NCBI GenBank assembly: GCA_002427815.1
Contig: DIZF01000012.1
Location: 226,425 to 290,424, forward strand
Reading direction: 5' to 3'
From: Ramlibacter tataouinensis
GTDB lineage: Bacteria > Pseudomonadota > Gammaproteobacteria > Burkholderiales > Burkholderiaceae_C
Length of the DNA stretch: 64,000 bases
Part shown: piece by piece, positions 1-8,023 of the stretch
Layout: each line of letters opens with the position of its first letter
Numbering within the stretch: the stretch's first letter is position 1
The notes under the pieces: generated by a model
The model's database searches: none
Seen by the model: only the letters and a program-made list of their open reading frames with translations
What the model was told of the DNA's origin: nothing
Made by a program: the position numbers and the translations under genes

Positions 1-542
1 GTGCCGGCCGGAATGGTGAACTCTCCGCTTGCATTCACCTTGGGCACGCCCGGTTTGGGCAAAAGGCCCTGCGCACCGGTGGTCTGCGCCACCACGAGCC
101 GAACGACCTCGCGCGCCGGGCGGGCCAGATTAGTCACTACCGCCTGGACGGCCTCGGGACCTGGGCGCAAGGTGGGCCAGATCCGTTGCAGGCTCTGTTT
201 GCCCACGGCCAGCGCACTCAGCGAGCCCAGCATCAGCGCAGTGCCCGGCTGAGATTCACTGACCACTTCAAATATTTCGCGGGCTTGCTGTTGCTCTTGA
301 GCGGTGGGCAGCCCCCCCAGCTCGCGCCGAGTCTGCACCGGCGCCGACGCCGATGCCGGACTCGAAGCGACATTGCCGGGGGGCACCGCGAGGAGCTGTC
401 CGAGCAATCCGACGGTCGTGTTGACCGTGGTGAGCGCGCTGTCGGCGCCGGCGGCGCTCGTCCTGGGCACGGTCTGGGCGCAGCCGCCCAGGAAAGCGAT
501 CGATGAGGCGGCGGTGGCCTTGAGGAAGAAACGCTTCTTCAT
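1..542 (-). CDS. Putative lipoprotein, cut by the window edge
   Basis: Leftward gene starting with ATG at 542 and still open at base 1, so only about 180 residues are visible. The N-terminus is basic (MKKRFF), then hydrophobic, and ends in the lipobox LGGC, so this should be a lipoprotein anchored through the cysteine near residue 21. The rest is rich in Ala, Gln and Leu with no domain I can name. It is the last visible gene of a leftward run that starts with parM and includes a lytic transglycosylase, so a role in the transfer envelope complex is plausible but inferred only from position. It lies 20 nt after the permuted NlpC/P60 gene. Confidence 0.7.
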   Translation of the reverse strand, partial: MKKRFFLKATAASSIAFLGGCAQTVPRTSAAGADSALTTVNTTVGLLGQLLAVPPGNVASSPASASAPVQTRRELGGLPTAQEQQQAREIFEVVSESQPGTALMLGSLSALAVGKQSLQRIWPTLRPGPEAVQAVVTNLARPAREVVRLVVAQTTGAQGLLPKPGVPKVNASGEFTIPAG

Positions 543-562
543 GTGGACTCTCTTTTGTTCTT

Positions 563-1171
563 TCAGGCGACGCGCGCCAGGCGCGGCCAGTGGGCCAGGG
601 TGCTGGGCAGGTACACCGGCTCCGATAGCATGGGAATCGCGGTAGGAGCGATGCTGCCCACCACGGAAGGGTCGACGGCGCAAACGGCGTGCAGGGCGAC
701 CTGCGTGCAGTACAGCCCGTGGGCCTCGTCAAGCACGAAGGCGCGGTTGAAGGGGCGGCCCAGGAGATTGAGCGCAGCATTGGCCATGCGAGCGCCGCCA
801 TCAACGGTCAGCCCGCGGATGCGGTAGAGGGCCACGGACTGCACGTCGTCGGCCAGGGCGTAGTCAGCCCAGGTCGATGCGATGACGCCGGCGTGGTCGT
901 CTCCCTCGGGTGGCAGCGCGTGAATGATGCGCAGGCCCTCGGCTGTCCTGACGGCCACGCCGACGTGCGAGTAGTCGGCGCCATACGAAGCAGTGCGTAC
1001 AGCCAGACTTTCGATCGAGCCCCCGGTCCTGAAGACCAGGTCGCCGGTCGCAACGACCGACGCCAGTTGGCGGCGCGCGGGCTCGCCGCGCCCGCGGCTG
1101 TCCTGGTCGCCGGATTGGCCGGCCAAAGCGCCGATTGCTCCAGCGATCAGCAGCTGTCTGCGTCCAATCAC
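563..1171 (-). CDS. Permuted NlpC/P60-like (YiiX/YebB type) cysteine hydrolase
   Basis: 202 residues from a GTG start at 1171, chosen because it lies 2 nt past the stop of the upstream gene and gives an N-terminal hydrophobic segment (residues 6-18). The core has GDLVFR (about 43-48), YSHVG with a candidate catalytic His69, and LYCTQV with a candidate catalytic Cys155. That His-before-Cys order is typical of the circularly permuted papain-like YiiX group, which acts on amide bonds in cell wall or lipid substrates. Export is suggested by the N-terminal segment. In this operon of lipoproteins and a lytic transglycosylase it may help remodel the envelope for transfer. The substrate cannot be told from the sequence. 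Confidence 0.7.
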   Translation of the reverse strand: MIGRRQLLIAGAIGALAGQSGDQDSRGRGEPARRQLASVVATGDLVFRTGGSIESLAVRTASYGADYSHVGVAVRTAEGLRIIHALPPEGDDHAGVIASTWADYALADDVQSVALYRIRGLTVDGGARMANAALNLLGRPFNRAFVLDEAHGLYCTQVALHAVCAVDPSVVGSIAPTAIPMLSEPVYLPSTLAHWPRLARVA

Positions 1172-1173
1172 TG

Positions 1174-1563
1174 TCAGTTCCCGCCCACGCGCCACTTGTC
1201 GTCGAATTTGGTGGCCCCGGTCGTCTCGGTCTTGGCGGGGCAATTACCGGCGAATGTGGTGGTCAGCTTGCCGCGCTTGAACTTGTCGTCGCCTTCGAGT
1301 TGAATGTCCATGGCCTTGATTCCGCCGCACCCCTTCATGTGCTCCCGCTGCAAATCCACCATCGCGCCAACTTTGCGCTCCGACAGCATTGCCAGTGTCG
1401 CCGGATGCAGCAGGTTCATCACCTTTTCCTTGTCGCCCTTTTCGATGGCCTTGTTGAAGTCCCTGATCACGTCTTCAGGAGACTGCTGGCCGCACGCCAC
1501 GAGCAGCAGCAGGACGGCAGCCGCCGCGGCGAGTTGGGCAACATGCTTGGTTCTGGTGAACAT
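1174..1563 (-). CDS. Small lipoprotein with a DUF4878-like domain
   Basis: 129 residues from ATG 1563, with an AGAGA ribosome-binding stretch just upstream. The N-terminus is a lipoprotein signal: basic start, a long Ala/Leu stretch, then LVAC with the modified Cys near residue 24. The mature part opens with SPEDVIRDFNKAIEKGD, a pattern seen in DUF4878-type lipoproteins (a small NTF2-like fold, function unknown), followed by a charged domain. It is placed tightly before the permuted NlpC/P60 gene. I cannot assign a specific function; an envelope location is well supported. Confidence 0.7.
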   Translation of the reverse strand: MFTRTKHVAQLAAAAAVLLLLVACGQQSPEDVIRDFNKAIEKGDKEKVMNLLHPATLAMLSERKVGAMVDLQREHMKGCGGIKAMDIQLEGDDKFKRGKLTTTFAGNCPAKTETTGATKFDDKWRVGGN

Positions 1564-1609
1564 GGATTTCTCTTTCGGTTGAATGGTTGTGCGTTTGCCA
1601 GTGGCGCGG

Positions 1610-2218
1610 CTACTGCTTGTCAAAGGCGATGGACGGTCGATCCGCCGTGCTCTTGGCCACAACGGCCGCTGCAGGTGGCGTCGAACCGGCGCTGCGGCCA
1701 GCCGACTTCAAGGGGGGTACCGGCAGAATATTTCCGGCGATGACGCGGGCTCGGACCAACTCGTTGTGCAGCAGGATCTGATAGCGCCGGTTGAAGTAGG
1801 GGGTGGACGAGTGGTACTTGGCCACCCCTTCCCAGGTGTTCCCGCCGGCGGCCATCGCCTTGCGCAGGTGCCAGGCGGCGACGTACGTCGAAACGCAGGG
1901 GTCCAGCAGATTGGCCGGCGATATGCCGTAACCGGCCAGCTCCTTGAAATGCGCGGAGTTCATCTGCCCCATCCCGACGTCCAGCGTGCCATTGGAATTA
2001 CGGCCAACCGCCCTGGGCTGCAAGCCGGACTCGACGACCAGGATCGCTCGCAGCACGTACGGGTTGACCGAGTGGTATCGGGCAGCTGGCGCGATGCAGC
2101 GTTCCTGCTGTGTCGTGAACGGCGGCGGGGCGGCGACGGCTGCGGCAGCGGCCAAAGTCACGCGCGCGACAACCGCAGCGGCAATGGCGAAATTCGTCAG
2201 TCTGCCCACAAGACTCAC
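1610..2218 (-). CDS. Lytic transglycosylase, VirB1-like
   Basis: 202 residues from GTG 2218; the start overlaps the previous stop as GTGA, so translation is probably coupled. Residues 10-30 form a signal peptide. The catalytic region reads LRAILVVESG with Glu63 as the likely acid, followed by GxxGMGQMN (DVGMGQMN) and a typical helix with YVAAWHLRKAM, which together define SLT-fold (family 1) lytic transglycosylases. VirB1 proteins of this size open the peptidoglycan for type IV secretion. The C-terminus past about residue 165 is Pro/Ala-rich and likely unstructured. Its place in an element-borne operon supports a conjugation role over general wall turnover. Confidence 0.82.
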   Translation of the reverse strand: MSLVGRLTNFAIAAAVVARVTLAAAAAVAAPPPFTTQQERCIAPAARYHSVNPYVLRAILVVESGLQPRAVGRNSNGTLDVGMGQMNSAHFKELAGYGISPANLLDPCVSTYVAAWHLRKAMAAGGNTWEGVAKYHSSTPYFNRRYQILLHNELVRARVIAGNILPVPPLKSAGRSAGSTPPAAAVVAKSTADRPSIAFDKQ

Positions 2219-2616
2219 GACTTGATGGCAGCGCGGGGCCGGGCAGCGGCGCGCTGGCGCGACGCGGCGCGCTGCGCGCGCAGGGACTCGCGGCAGCATG
2301 CGGCGGTGATCCTGCCGGTCAAAGCGATGGAGGCGAGCGCACCGCGCGGCTCCTCAGTCTGGGCGAAGCCCATGACCTCGATCACCCCGTCAGCCGTCAA
2401 CGGGTCGATGGGCGGCTGGCCACCCAGGTCCTGCACTCTGGCCCAGTCCTTGCGCACGCGCTCCACCATGGGGCCGTAGAAGCTGTCGGCATTGAGCCAG
2501 TGCAGGTTGCCGCCCGGGGCGGCCTCGCTGTCGACCAGATAGTTCAAGTCCAGGCAGTGCAGCCGGAAGTCGGCGCGACAGTCACGGCCGGTGGTCTCGG
2601 TGTTCGATGCAGTCAT
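2215..2616 (-). CDS. Conserved hypothetical protein in the partition/transfer operon
   Basis: 133 residues from ATG 2616, preceded by AGGGGA at a good distance. No signal peptide or membrane segment. It has an N-terminal region with two Cys (DCRADFRLHCLD), a middle with IDPLTADGVIEVMG and a C-terminus rich in Ala and Arg that could bind nucleic acid. I do not recognise the family. It sits between the parR-like gene and the lytic transglycosylase and overlaps the latter by 4 nt. The 77-nt gap upstream holds TTGACA on the minus strand (2676-2671), a possible -35 box for a second promoter, though no good -10 is visible. Confidence 0.55.
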   Translation of the reverse strand: MTASNTETTGRDCRADFRLHCLDLNYLVDSEAAPGGNLHWLNADSFYGPMVERVRKDWARVQDLGGQPPIDPLTADGVIEVMGFAQTEEPRGALASIALTGRITAACCRESLRAQRAASRQRAAARPRAAIKS

Positions 2617-2693
2617 ATATGTATCCCCTGTGTTGTGGGTATGAATCAACCTTCTCACAAAACCTCGGCCTGTCAACCCCCTGTCAGTCCGGG

Positions 2694-3140
2694 TCAATTG
2701 GGCTGAGTGCCCGTTTGGCCCGAGAGAGTCCCCAGCGTGGCGAGAAACTCACTGGCTTCGACCAATTGGTTGACTCGCTCCGGTGACGGGGTGAGTAATT
2801 CGGGAGGCGTCTCGGGCTGACGCGATGGAACGCTCGCGCGAGGCGCAGCCGACGACCCCGGTGTCGCAACGGCACCGTCCACGGGACCGCCGGCGCGGGC
2901 GCCTGCGGGCTGCCCTGGCGCTTCGGTCGGCGATGACTGCAAACGCGACAAACCCAATTCGGCAAGGTACGGGATGATGGTCACAAGGTCGGCACCAGAG
3001 TGCTGCTCCATCAATCGCAGCAGGCCAGGATGATTTGTGGGGTAAAGCCGCAGTCGAATGCGCAGGAAGACTGGCGCCTGTTTAGCAGCCTTGATCCGCT
3101 GGACCTCGGGCAGTCGGGTAATACGCGCAGCCATGATCAC
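2694..3140 (-). CDS. ParR/StbB-like partner of ParM
   Basis: 148 residues, starting with ATG 3140 inside the end of parM (ATGA overlap). The N-terminal 60 residues are basic and helical (MAARITRLPEVQRIKAAK), as expected for the DNA-binding half of a ParR-type adaptor; the centre is a Pro/Ala/Gly-rich linker and the last 30 residues form a predicted helix. ParR proteins bind the centromere repeats and cap the ParM filament. The call rests on size, layout and the fixed parM-parR gene order, since sequence similarity between ParR families is low. Confidence 0.55.
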   Translation of the reverse strand: MIMAARITRLPEVQRIKAAKQAPVFLRIRLRLYPTNHPGLLRLMEQHSGADLVTIIPYLAELGLSRLQSSPTEAPGQPAGARAGGPVDGAVATPGSSAAPRASVPSRQPETPPELLTPSPERVNQLVEASEFLATLGTLSGQTGTQPN

Positions 3141-4186
3141 GCCATTTGCCCGTTGAGGAATTCGGCCATGACGTGAAACCCACGGACGTTGGAAGTCGCG
3201 GGCTCGGGGTCCATGTTGATGAGGTGTTGGTAGTCACGCAGCTTGGTGGCCGCCACCTTGGAAAGCAGCGAGGCTCCTCCGCCGGTCATAAGGATGAAGT
3301 CGATGTTGTCCAGCGGGCCCACGCTCTTGAGCATCGCTTCCAGGGCCTTATGCAGCTCGGCGTCCACTTCGGGCAGGTACGGCGCCAGTTCGATGTCCCG
3401 GCCGGTCACAAAGACAGTGGACTGTGAAAGGCGCAGCGCCTCGTCAACACGCGCCATGATGTCCCGATCGGTGCTCAGGTTCGGCTTGATGCGCTCGCAG
3501 ACCACCGCTGCGCAGCTGAGCATCCCGATCGGAGCGGCGCCGCAACGCTGCAGATTGGGGGTCACTCCGCGGCAGACGAACCAGTCGAACGTGCCTCCGC
3601 CCATGTCCAGAATCAGGGTGTTGCCGCGCTTGGAACGACCAAGTCCGACGTTGAACAGGGCGCCCATGGGCTGAGCGACAACTGTGGCATTGGCTACATG
3701 GACTCGGACCGGAAGACGGCCATCGTCCAACGCAATCTGATGCGTGCCTTCGACCATCCTCTTCAAGGCAAGATTGTGGCTGCCAACAGTCGACAAGGGA
3801 AGGCCGACGATCAAGCGCTTGATCTCAACGTGATGGGAGGCGCCGAAGTGGCCAGCCAGATGGGCCAGCGCCCCCAGGAACAGCGCTTTATAGGAAGGCG
3901 TTGTCGAGTATTCGGGGGAGACGGCGCGAGCGCCGTAGGACTTGACCATGTTGGGCACGTCCTTGCCCACGAAATACTTGGCCGCATCGACTTCAACGAC
4001 AAAGCCGTCCGGGCGCTTGCCGAAGGGCATCGTGACCAGCCCGTTGGGGGCGGGAGCCACCTCCGAGGGGAATTGGTCAACATCGATGGCGCCGTCGTTG
4101 CGGCGACCGAGGGTGAACTTGGTGGCGAAAAAGCCGACGTCGACGGCCGCGGCGTCGATGACCAGGGGCTGGGCGAGGTTGCTCAC
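3137..4186 (-). CDS. parM: ParM/StbA-type actin-like plasmid segregation ATPase
   Basis: 349 residues from GTG 4186, preceded by AGGAGAG. Actin-fold landmarks are visible: an N-terminal phosphate loop region (DVGFFATKFTL), the second phosphate loop LDMGGGTFDWF (about 195-205), and the adenosine loop LMTGGGASLL near the C-terminus. The length matches plasmid ParM/StbA proteins. Family knowledge: ParM forms filaments that push apart plasmid copies held by ParR at the centromere. A TAGAAT box and a 73-bp tandem repeat lie upstream, giving the classic parC-parM-parR layout, with transcription leftwards into the envelope genes. Its presence suggests a low-copy replicon or a replicating ICE. Confidence 0.88.
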   Translation of the reverse strand: MSNLAQPLVIDAAAVDVGFFATKFTLGRRNDGAIDVDQFPSEVAPAPNGLVTMPFGKRPDGFVVEVDAAKYFVGKDVPNMVKSYGARAVSPEYSTTPSYKALFLGALAHLAGHFGASHHVEIKRLIVGLPLSTVGSHNLALKRMVEGTHQIALDDGRLPVRVHVANATVVAQPMGALFNVGLGRSKRGNTLILDMGGGTFDWFVCRGVTPNLQRCGAAPIGMLSCAAVVCERIKPNLSTDRDIMARVDEALRLSQSTVFVTGRDIELAPYLPEVDAELHKALEAMLKSVGPLDNIDFILMTGGGASLLSKVAATKLRDYQHLINMDPEPATSNVRGFHVMAEFLNGQMA

Positions 4187-4223
4187 AGGGACTCTCCTAT
4201 AGAAACGAAATAAGGGTGAATTG

Positions 4224-4229
4224 ATTCTA
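4224..4229 (-). promoter_or_regulatory. Candidate -10 box for the parM operon
   Basis: Minus-strand TAGAAT placed 38 nt before the GTG start of parM, leaving a short leader with the AGGAGAG ribosome site. No good -35 match lies 17 nt upstream. The same hexamer recurs in other promoter candidates of this window. Confidence 0.4.
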
Positions 4230-4334
4230 TGGAGCGGGTTGCGCGTGCCGGGAGTTGCAAACCGGGGAAAACGCCGCTTTGGAGTGCCGTGGGATCAAAT
4301 AGTGGTCGCCCGCGGTGGTCCTGGGTCGGCAAGC

Positions 4335-4509
4335 GTGGCGAGAGCGTGGCCAGAACGCGCCACACATGCCTGCGCGTGAACGTTTCTCGCGGCCGCGTGG
4401 CTCGGATGTGGCGAGAACGTGGCCAGAACGCGCCACACATGCCTGCGCGTGAACGTTTCTCGCGGCCGCGTGGCTCGGATGTGGCGAGAACGTGGCCAGA
4501 ACGCGCCAC
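4335..4509. repeat. Tandem 73-bp repeat, candidate parC centromere
   Basis: Two full 73-bp units begin at 4335 and 4408, and a third partial unit of 29 bp begins at 4481. The first two differ by only one or two bases. Each copy opens with a 29-bp core bounded by GTGGCG and CGCCAC in inverted orientation, with the internal direct repeat AGAACG. The array lies about 100 bp upstream of the parM promoter. ParMRC systems carry the ParR-binding direct repeats at exactly this position, so it is the best candidate for the centromere. It could also be iterons of an origin, but no replication initiator gene is next to it. Confidence 0.65.
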
Positions 4510-5620
4510 GCTGCCCCGCGTCCCTCAGTTGCAGGGTCTGTACGCGGGTCAGCCTTCAGCGCTGTTTCGCAGCACCCTGGTAGGCCGGACCAGAAAATCC
4601 GAACCACTGTATGCGTGGAAGCAACGTTGCCAGTTTCTTGGGCGTACTCTGAATGGTCCACAGAGAGAGGTACGCAAACCCACAGCCGACGCGGGTTGCC
4701 AGACCAATTCAAATGGAGAAACTGGTAGAGAAAGAATTGGAAAAACACCAACTGCGGTGGACCCGCTGTGGAAAACCCACCACCACCACTTCCCACAACA
4801 GGAAGTTTTCCTGTACTATTTCCCCATGTGCTCCATGAGCATGTGGCAGCTGGGCCCTACCAGTCCTTTCAAAATCCTCGCGAGAGGTAGCGCTGCAAAG
4901 CGCCGGCGACATGCCACCCCGGATGGATTGGATTGCAACCATCCACCGCTACGTGCGGAAAAGCCGAGCCTGCACAGGCTCCATGGTTCCCTACCTGTTT
5001 TCAACAGGTGAGGGCGCAAGCACAGCTGCAAGGCTGTGCGATAGCACGATAGGGGCATAGCCCCACCTCTATGCAGTCGCCACTACTGGCGGCGCTGCAT
5101 GAGCCACCGGCCGCGTTAGTCGCGCGGCGGTCCGAAACAAACTTCCACGTACCCACCTCCCGATCCCAATGGGGTGTCCATGTGAATCATGGGCATCGCC
5201 TTGGGAGCCTCACGCAGACCCCGGCAAGACCGGCTCATGCGGACAGGCATACCGGGACGGAACGGCGGATCACCCTGGCGGGGTGGTCGAGTGGAACGCA
5301 ATCCCCAGGCTGCCGCCTGGGAAGGACCTGATCCCCCAACGAGGATCACCAACCCCCGGTACCCACCTCTGGTACCGGTGTTCCCCCGGAAGGGGGAGGC
5401 AGTCGGAATGGATTCCCGACGAGCAGGACAACGTGCTAACGAAGCAAATCCCGCGCCGATGGACCGCGCCACGCGAGTGGCCAGCAGTCGCAAAGGCAAC
5501 GCCGTCAGCAGACATCGAAGTAAAGCCAGAGCAGCCCCTCGGGGCGGTTGAGGCATGCCCGCCATGTGGGCATCCCTGATCCGCCGTGAGGCTAGGAATG
5601 TTTGTTGATGGAGCGCGTCT
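4510..5620. other. Gene-free region with many strong hairpins
   Basis: No reading frame on either strand looks coding. Perfect inverted repeats are frequent: 4798-4814 (ACAGGAA, loop GTT), 4993-5009 (ACCTGTT, loop TTC), 5020-5039 (GCACAGC, 6-nt loop), 5052-5064 (GGGGC, loop ATA), 5356-5378 (CCGGTACC, 7-nt loop), 5383-5396 (CCCCC closed by a GGAA tetraloop), 5402-5420 (GTCGG/CCGAC), 5534-5545 and 5555-5573. It separates the divergent partition operon and the recombinase gene, so it may hold an origin, recombination sites or a structured RNA. Confidence 0.6.
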
Positions 5621-7093
5621 ATGAAATATGTCGATACCAACCAGCCGGCCCGCCCCGGGCAAGTCATGCCTGTGGGCGCAGCCAATGACAGCCAGCCCAG
5701 TGGCAGGCAACTCGAGCTCGTGCCGAGCTTTGATGAGCAGCCCGCGAGGCGGGCGGCGGTAGGCAGCCGGTCGGGCTCGCACCTCATCGATGACCTGAAG
5801 AAGGGCGAGACCGGGAAAAACCACAAGCTCATTGCGCGCATTCAGGAGAAGTGTCCCGGCGATCCGCTGCGCCAGGTCGACATGCTGGTCAATCAGGCAA
5901 ACATCGAGGCGGCGACCGGGCGCAAACGCGAGCTGGGCATCCAGTCCTACAAGGCTTACCGCTGGCGGCTGCGCAAAGCGGTCAAAGACCTGGTCCGGGT
6001 AAACCGCCGCCTGCAGAACATCAGCGAGTTCGGCCGCAGCCACGTCCAGGCCCTGGTGGCGCTGTGGGAAGCGGACGATGCGTCCGTCGCCTACATGCAG
6101 AACCTTCTCACCGCGCTTCGCCGGTTGTGCATCTGGCTTGGCAAACCCGATGCGGTGCCGCAAATCGCTTTTCTGGTGGCAGATCCGCTGAAAGCTCGCC
6201 GCTCGTATGCCGCGGCCGTGCCCAGGACCCTGAGCTCCAAGGGCGTTGATCCGCAGGCGCTGTGTGACGAGATGGAGAAGTACTGCCTCGTCTCGGCCCT
6301 GCAGATGCGCTTGATGGAAGCCTTTGGCTTGCGGGTCCAGGAGGCCGTGATGTTTCGCCCGGCGATTGCCGACAAGGGGCAGCACATCCTGGTCACCTAC
6401 GGCTCCAAGGGCGGGCGCTCGCGCATTGTGCCGGTGGAGACGGTGCAGCAGCGCGACCTGCTGGAACGCGCCAAGGCCATGGCCGCGAACCACCCCAAAG
6501 GGATTCTGGTCGTCGAGCCGCGCATGCAGTTGCACCAGGCTGTAGAGCACTTCCGCTATCTGTGCAAGAAGAAGATCGGGCTGACCAAGAAGGGGCTGGG
6601 CTGCACCCCCCACGGGTTTCGCCACGAATACGCCAACATGACTTATCAGCAGCTGACCGGTGTGGCGTCGCCGGTCCTGGGCGGTCCGCGGATTGATCGC
6701 GCGGCGCACCTGGCGGCCGAGCTCGAGGTGTCCGAGCGCCTGGGCCACGGGCGCGCCTCGGCGGCCAAGTCTTATATCGGTGGGCACCGCGTTCTGCTGG
6801 ATTTCAGCAAGAAGAACGTTCTGGCGATGGCCGCCCGTTTCAAGAAGCCCGAGGTGGTTGCTGCGTTGCAGGCTGCCGACATTACCCGGCTGCAGGTGCT
6901 GGGCGGCCCGGCGGATGGCAAACCAATGGGCGACGTGGTCAATTGCGCCTGGGATGGTCCGGTGCCTGTGACGCCGCATGAATCCAATGAGCCGCTGCTG
7001 GCAGCTCTGGCCGCCGCTGTGGGCCGCCCGTGCCTTCTCGTGCACTGCAACTCACCTGCTGCAAACAAGCTTGCCAGCTTCGAAGTGTTCTGA
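5621..7093 (+). CDS. Tyrosine recombinase/integrase family protein
   Basis: 490 residues from ATG 5621, with GGAG about 10 nt upstream. The catalytic residues of tyrosine recombinases can be placed: Arg238 in a GLRVQEAV helix, the H-x-x-R pair His331/Arg334 (TPHGFRHE), His376 in LGHGRASA and the nucleophile Tyr385 in KSYIGG. The first 60 residues are a low-complexity extension, and an N-terminal arm-type domain (about 75-200) precedes the catalytic core. About 100 residues follow the Tyr, longer than usual. It begins a rightward gene set with two hypothetical genes. Possible roles are integration, dimer resolution or inversion of a local site; the hairpin-rich DNA just upstream would be a natural place for its sites. 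Confidence 0.8.
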   Translation: MKYVDTNQPARPGQVMPVGAANDSQPSGRQLELVPSFDEQPARRAAVGSRSGSHLIDDLKKGETGKNHKLIARIQEKCPGDPLRQVDMLVNQANIEAATGRKRELGIQSYKAYRWRLRKAVKDLVRVNRRLQNISEFGRSHVQALVALWEADDASVAYMQNLLTALRRLCIWLGKPDAVPQIAFLVADPLKARRSYAAAVPRTLSSKGVDPQALCDEMEKYCLVSALQMRLMEAFGLRVQEAVMFRPAIADKGQHILVTYGSKGGRSRIVPVETVQQRDLLERAKAMAANHPKGILVVEPRMQLHQAVEHFRYLCKKKIGLTKKGLGCTPHGFRHEYANMTYQQLTGVASPVLGGPRIDRAAHLAAELEVSERLGHGRASAAKSYIGGHRVLLDFSKKNVLAMAARFKKPEVVAALQAADITRLQVLGGPADGKPMGDVVNCAWDGPVPVTPHESNEPLLAALAAAVGRPCLLVHCNSPAANKLASFEVF

Positions 7094-7142
7094 CCCGTTT
7101 CGTTTCCCAACCCGTGTTTCTATTTCTTCAAGGAGAGTCCCC

Positions 7143-7982
7143 GTGAAATCCCAAGCTACCCAGACCGGCGCGTCCAAGCGCATCCATCCCATGCCCGAAG
7201 CGGGCCACGCCCGCAAGGCCGCGCCGCCGGCGCACGAGCCCGCGCCGGACATCCTGGCCGGAATTGGCCTGTCCGCAGGCGGACCGGTGGCGCAGGCCAT
7301 CCTCGCTGCGCTGGTTCTGCTGGAACAGAACAGCGCCGGCTCGCGCTCGGAGGCGCTGGCGCGCCTGCAGGATCTGGATCGACGCGGCCACACCGAAGGC
7401 ACCTTGCTGCTGGCGCGCTGCATGCTGGTGGGGCAGGGGATCGATGCCGACCCGGCGCGCGCGGTCGAACTCATCGAACTGGTGATCTGCGATGCGGCCG
7501 ACCGACCCCTGGTGCTGGCGATGGCGCACAACCTGATGGGAGATGCCTACCGCATGGGACTGGGCGTGTGCCAGGACCATGCGAGCGCGCTGGATTGCTA
7601 TATGCGCGCCAGCATGCACGGCGTGCACGGCGCCCTGTACCACCTGGGCCTGTGGTACGCGCGCTGCTTGCCCAACTGGGCCGCGCCGCGCGCCCAGCCG
7701 GACATCGCCGCGTTCTATTACAGCCAGGGAGCCGAAGCGGGCTGCACGCGTTGCATGTGCGAGCTGGCGCAACTGCACCTGGGCGGGCAGTTGCGCCCCA
7801 GCGACCAATTGACCGGGTTGCGCCTGCTGCAAACGGCCGCCGCCCGTGGCAATCGGGGTGCCGCCAGCCTGCTGGCCTTCTATGTCGCAGTGGTGGGCGC
7901 GCAGGCTTTCGATGCCAGTCACGGCGCGCCAGCGCTGAAATTGTCCAGGGTCGTCACGCAGTCGGTGGCGCGCAGCCACTGA
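7143..7982 (+). CDS. Sel1-like repeat (TPR-related) protein
   Basis: 279 residues from GTG 7143, chosen because AAGGAGAG lies just before it. The central part has four or five Sel1-type helical pairs, for example AMAHNLMGDAYRMGLG, ALDCYMRASMHGVHGAL and FYYSQGAEAGCTRCMCELAQLHLGG. Such repeats form a protein-binding solenoid. No signal peptide is seen, so it is probably cytosolic. The N-terminal 50 residues are Pro/Ala-rich. It follows the recombinase by 49 nt, and the next gene starts 41 nt later, so the three genes probably share a transcript. The partner protein is unknown. Confidence 0.72.
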   Translation: MKSQATQTGASKRIHPMPEAGHARKAAPPAHEPAPDILAGIGLSAGGPVAQAILAALVLLEQNSAGSRSEALARLQDLDRRGHTEGTLLLARCMLVGQGIDADPARAVELIELVICDAADRPLVLAMAHNLMGDAYRMGLGVCQDHASALDCYMRASMHGVHGALYHLGLWYARCLPNWAAPRAQPDIAAFYYSQGAEAGCTRCMCELAQLHLGGQLRPSDQLTGLRLLQTAAARGNRGAASLLAFYVAVVGAQAFDASHGAPALKLSRVVTQSVARSH

Positions 7983-8023
7983 GCGCGGCATCGACCACCG
8001 TTAGCGCGAAAAGGAGCGAAACC

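Noticed and set aside
4335..4509. CRISPR array
   Set aside because: The units are directly tandem (73 bp) without unique spacers and no cas gene is near.
5116..5841. Minus-strand frame ending in a peptide-like GSGGGYVEVCFGPPRD
   Set aside because: The end looks odd enough to consider a shufflon-type segment, but the rest has no protein character and covers the hairpin-rich region; no inverted-repeat segment set was found.
5270..7045. 591-codon minus-strand frame opposite the tyrosine recombinase
   Set aside because: The other strand holds all catalytic residues of a recombinase. The antisense frame is rich in His, Arg and Ala without domain or ribosome site.
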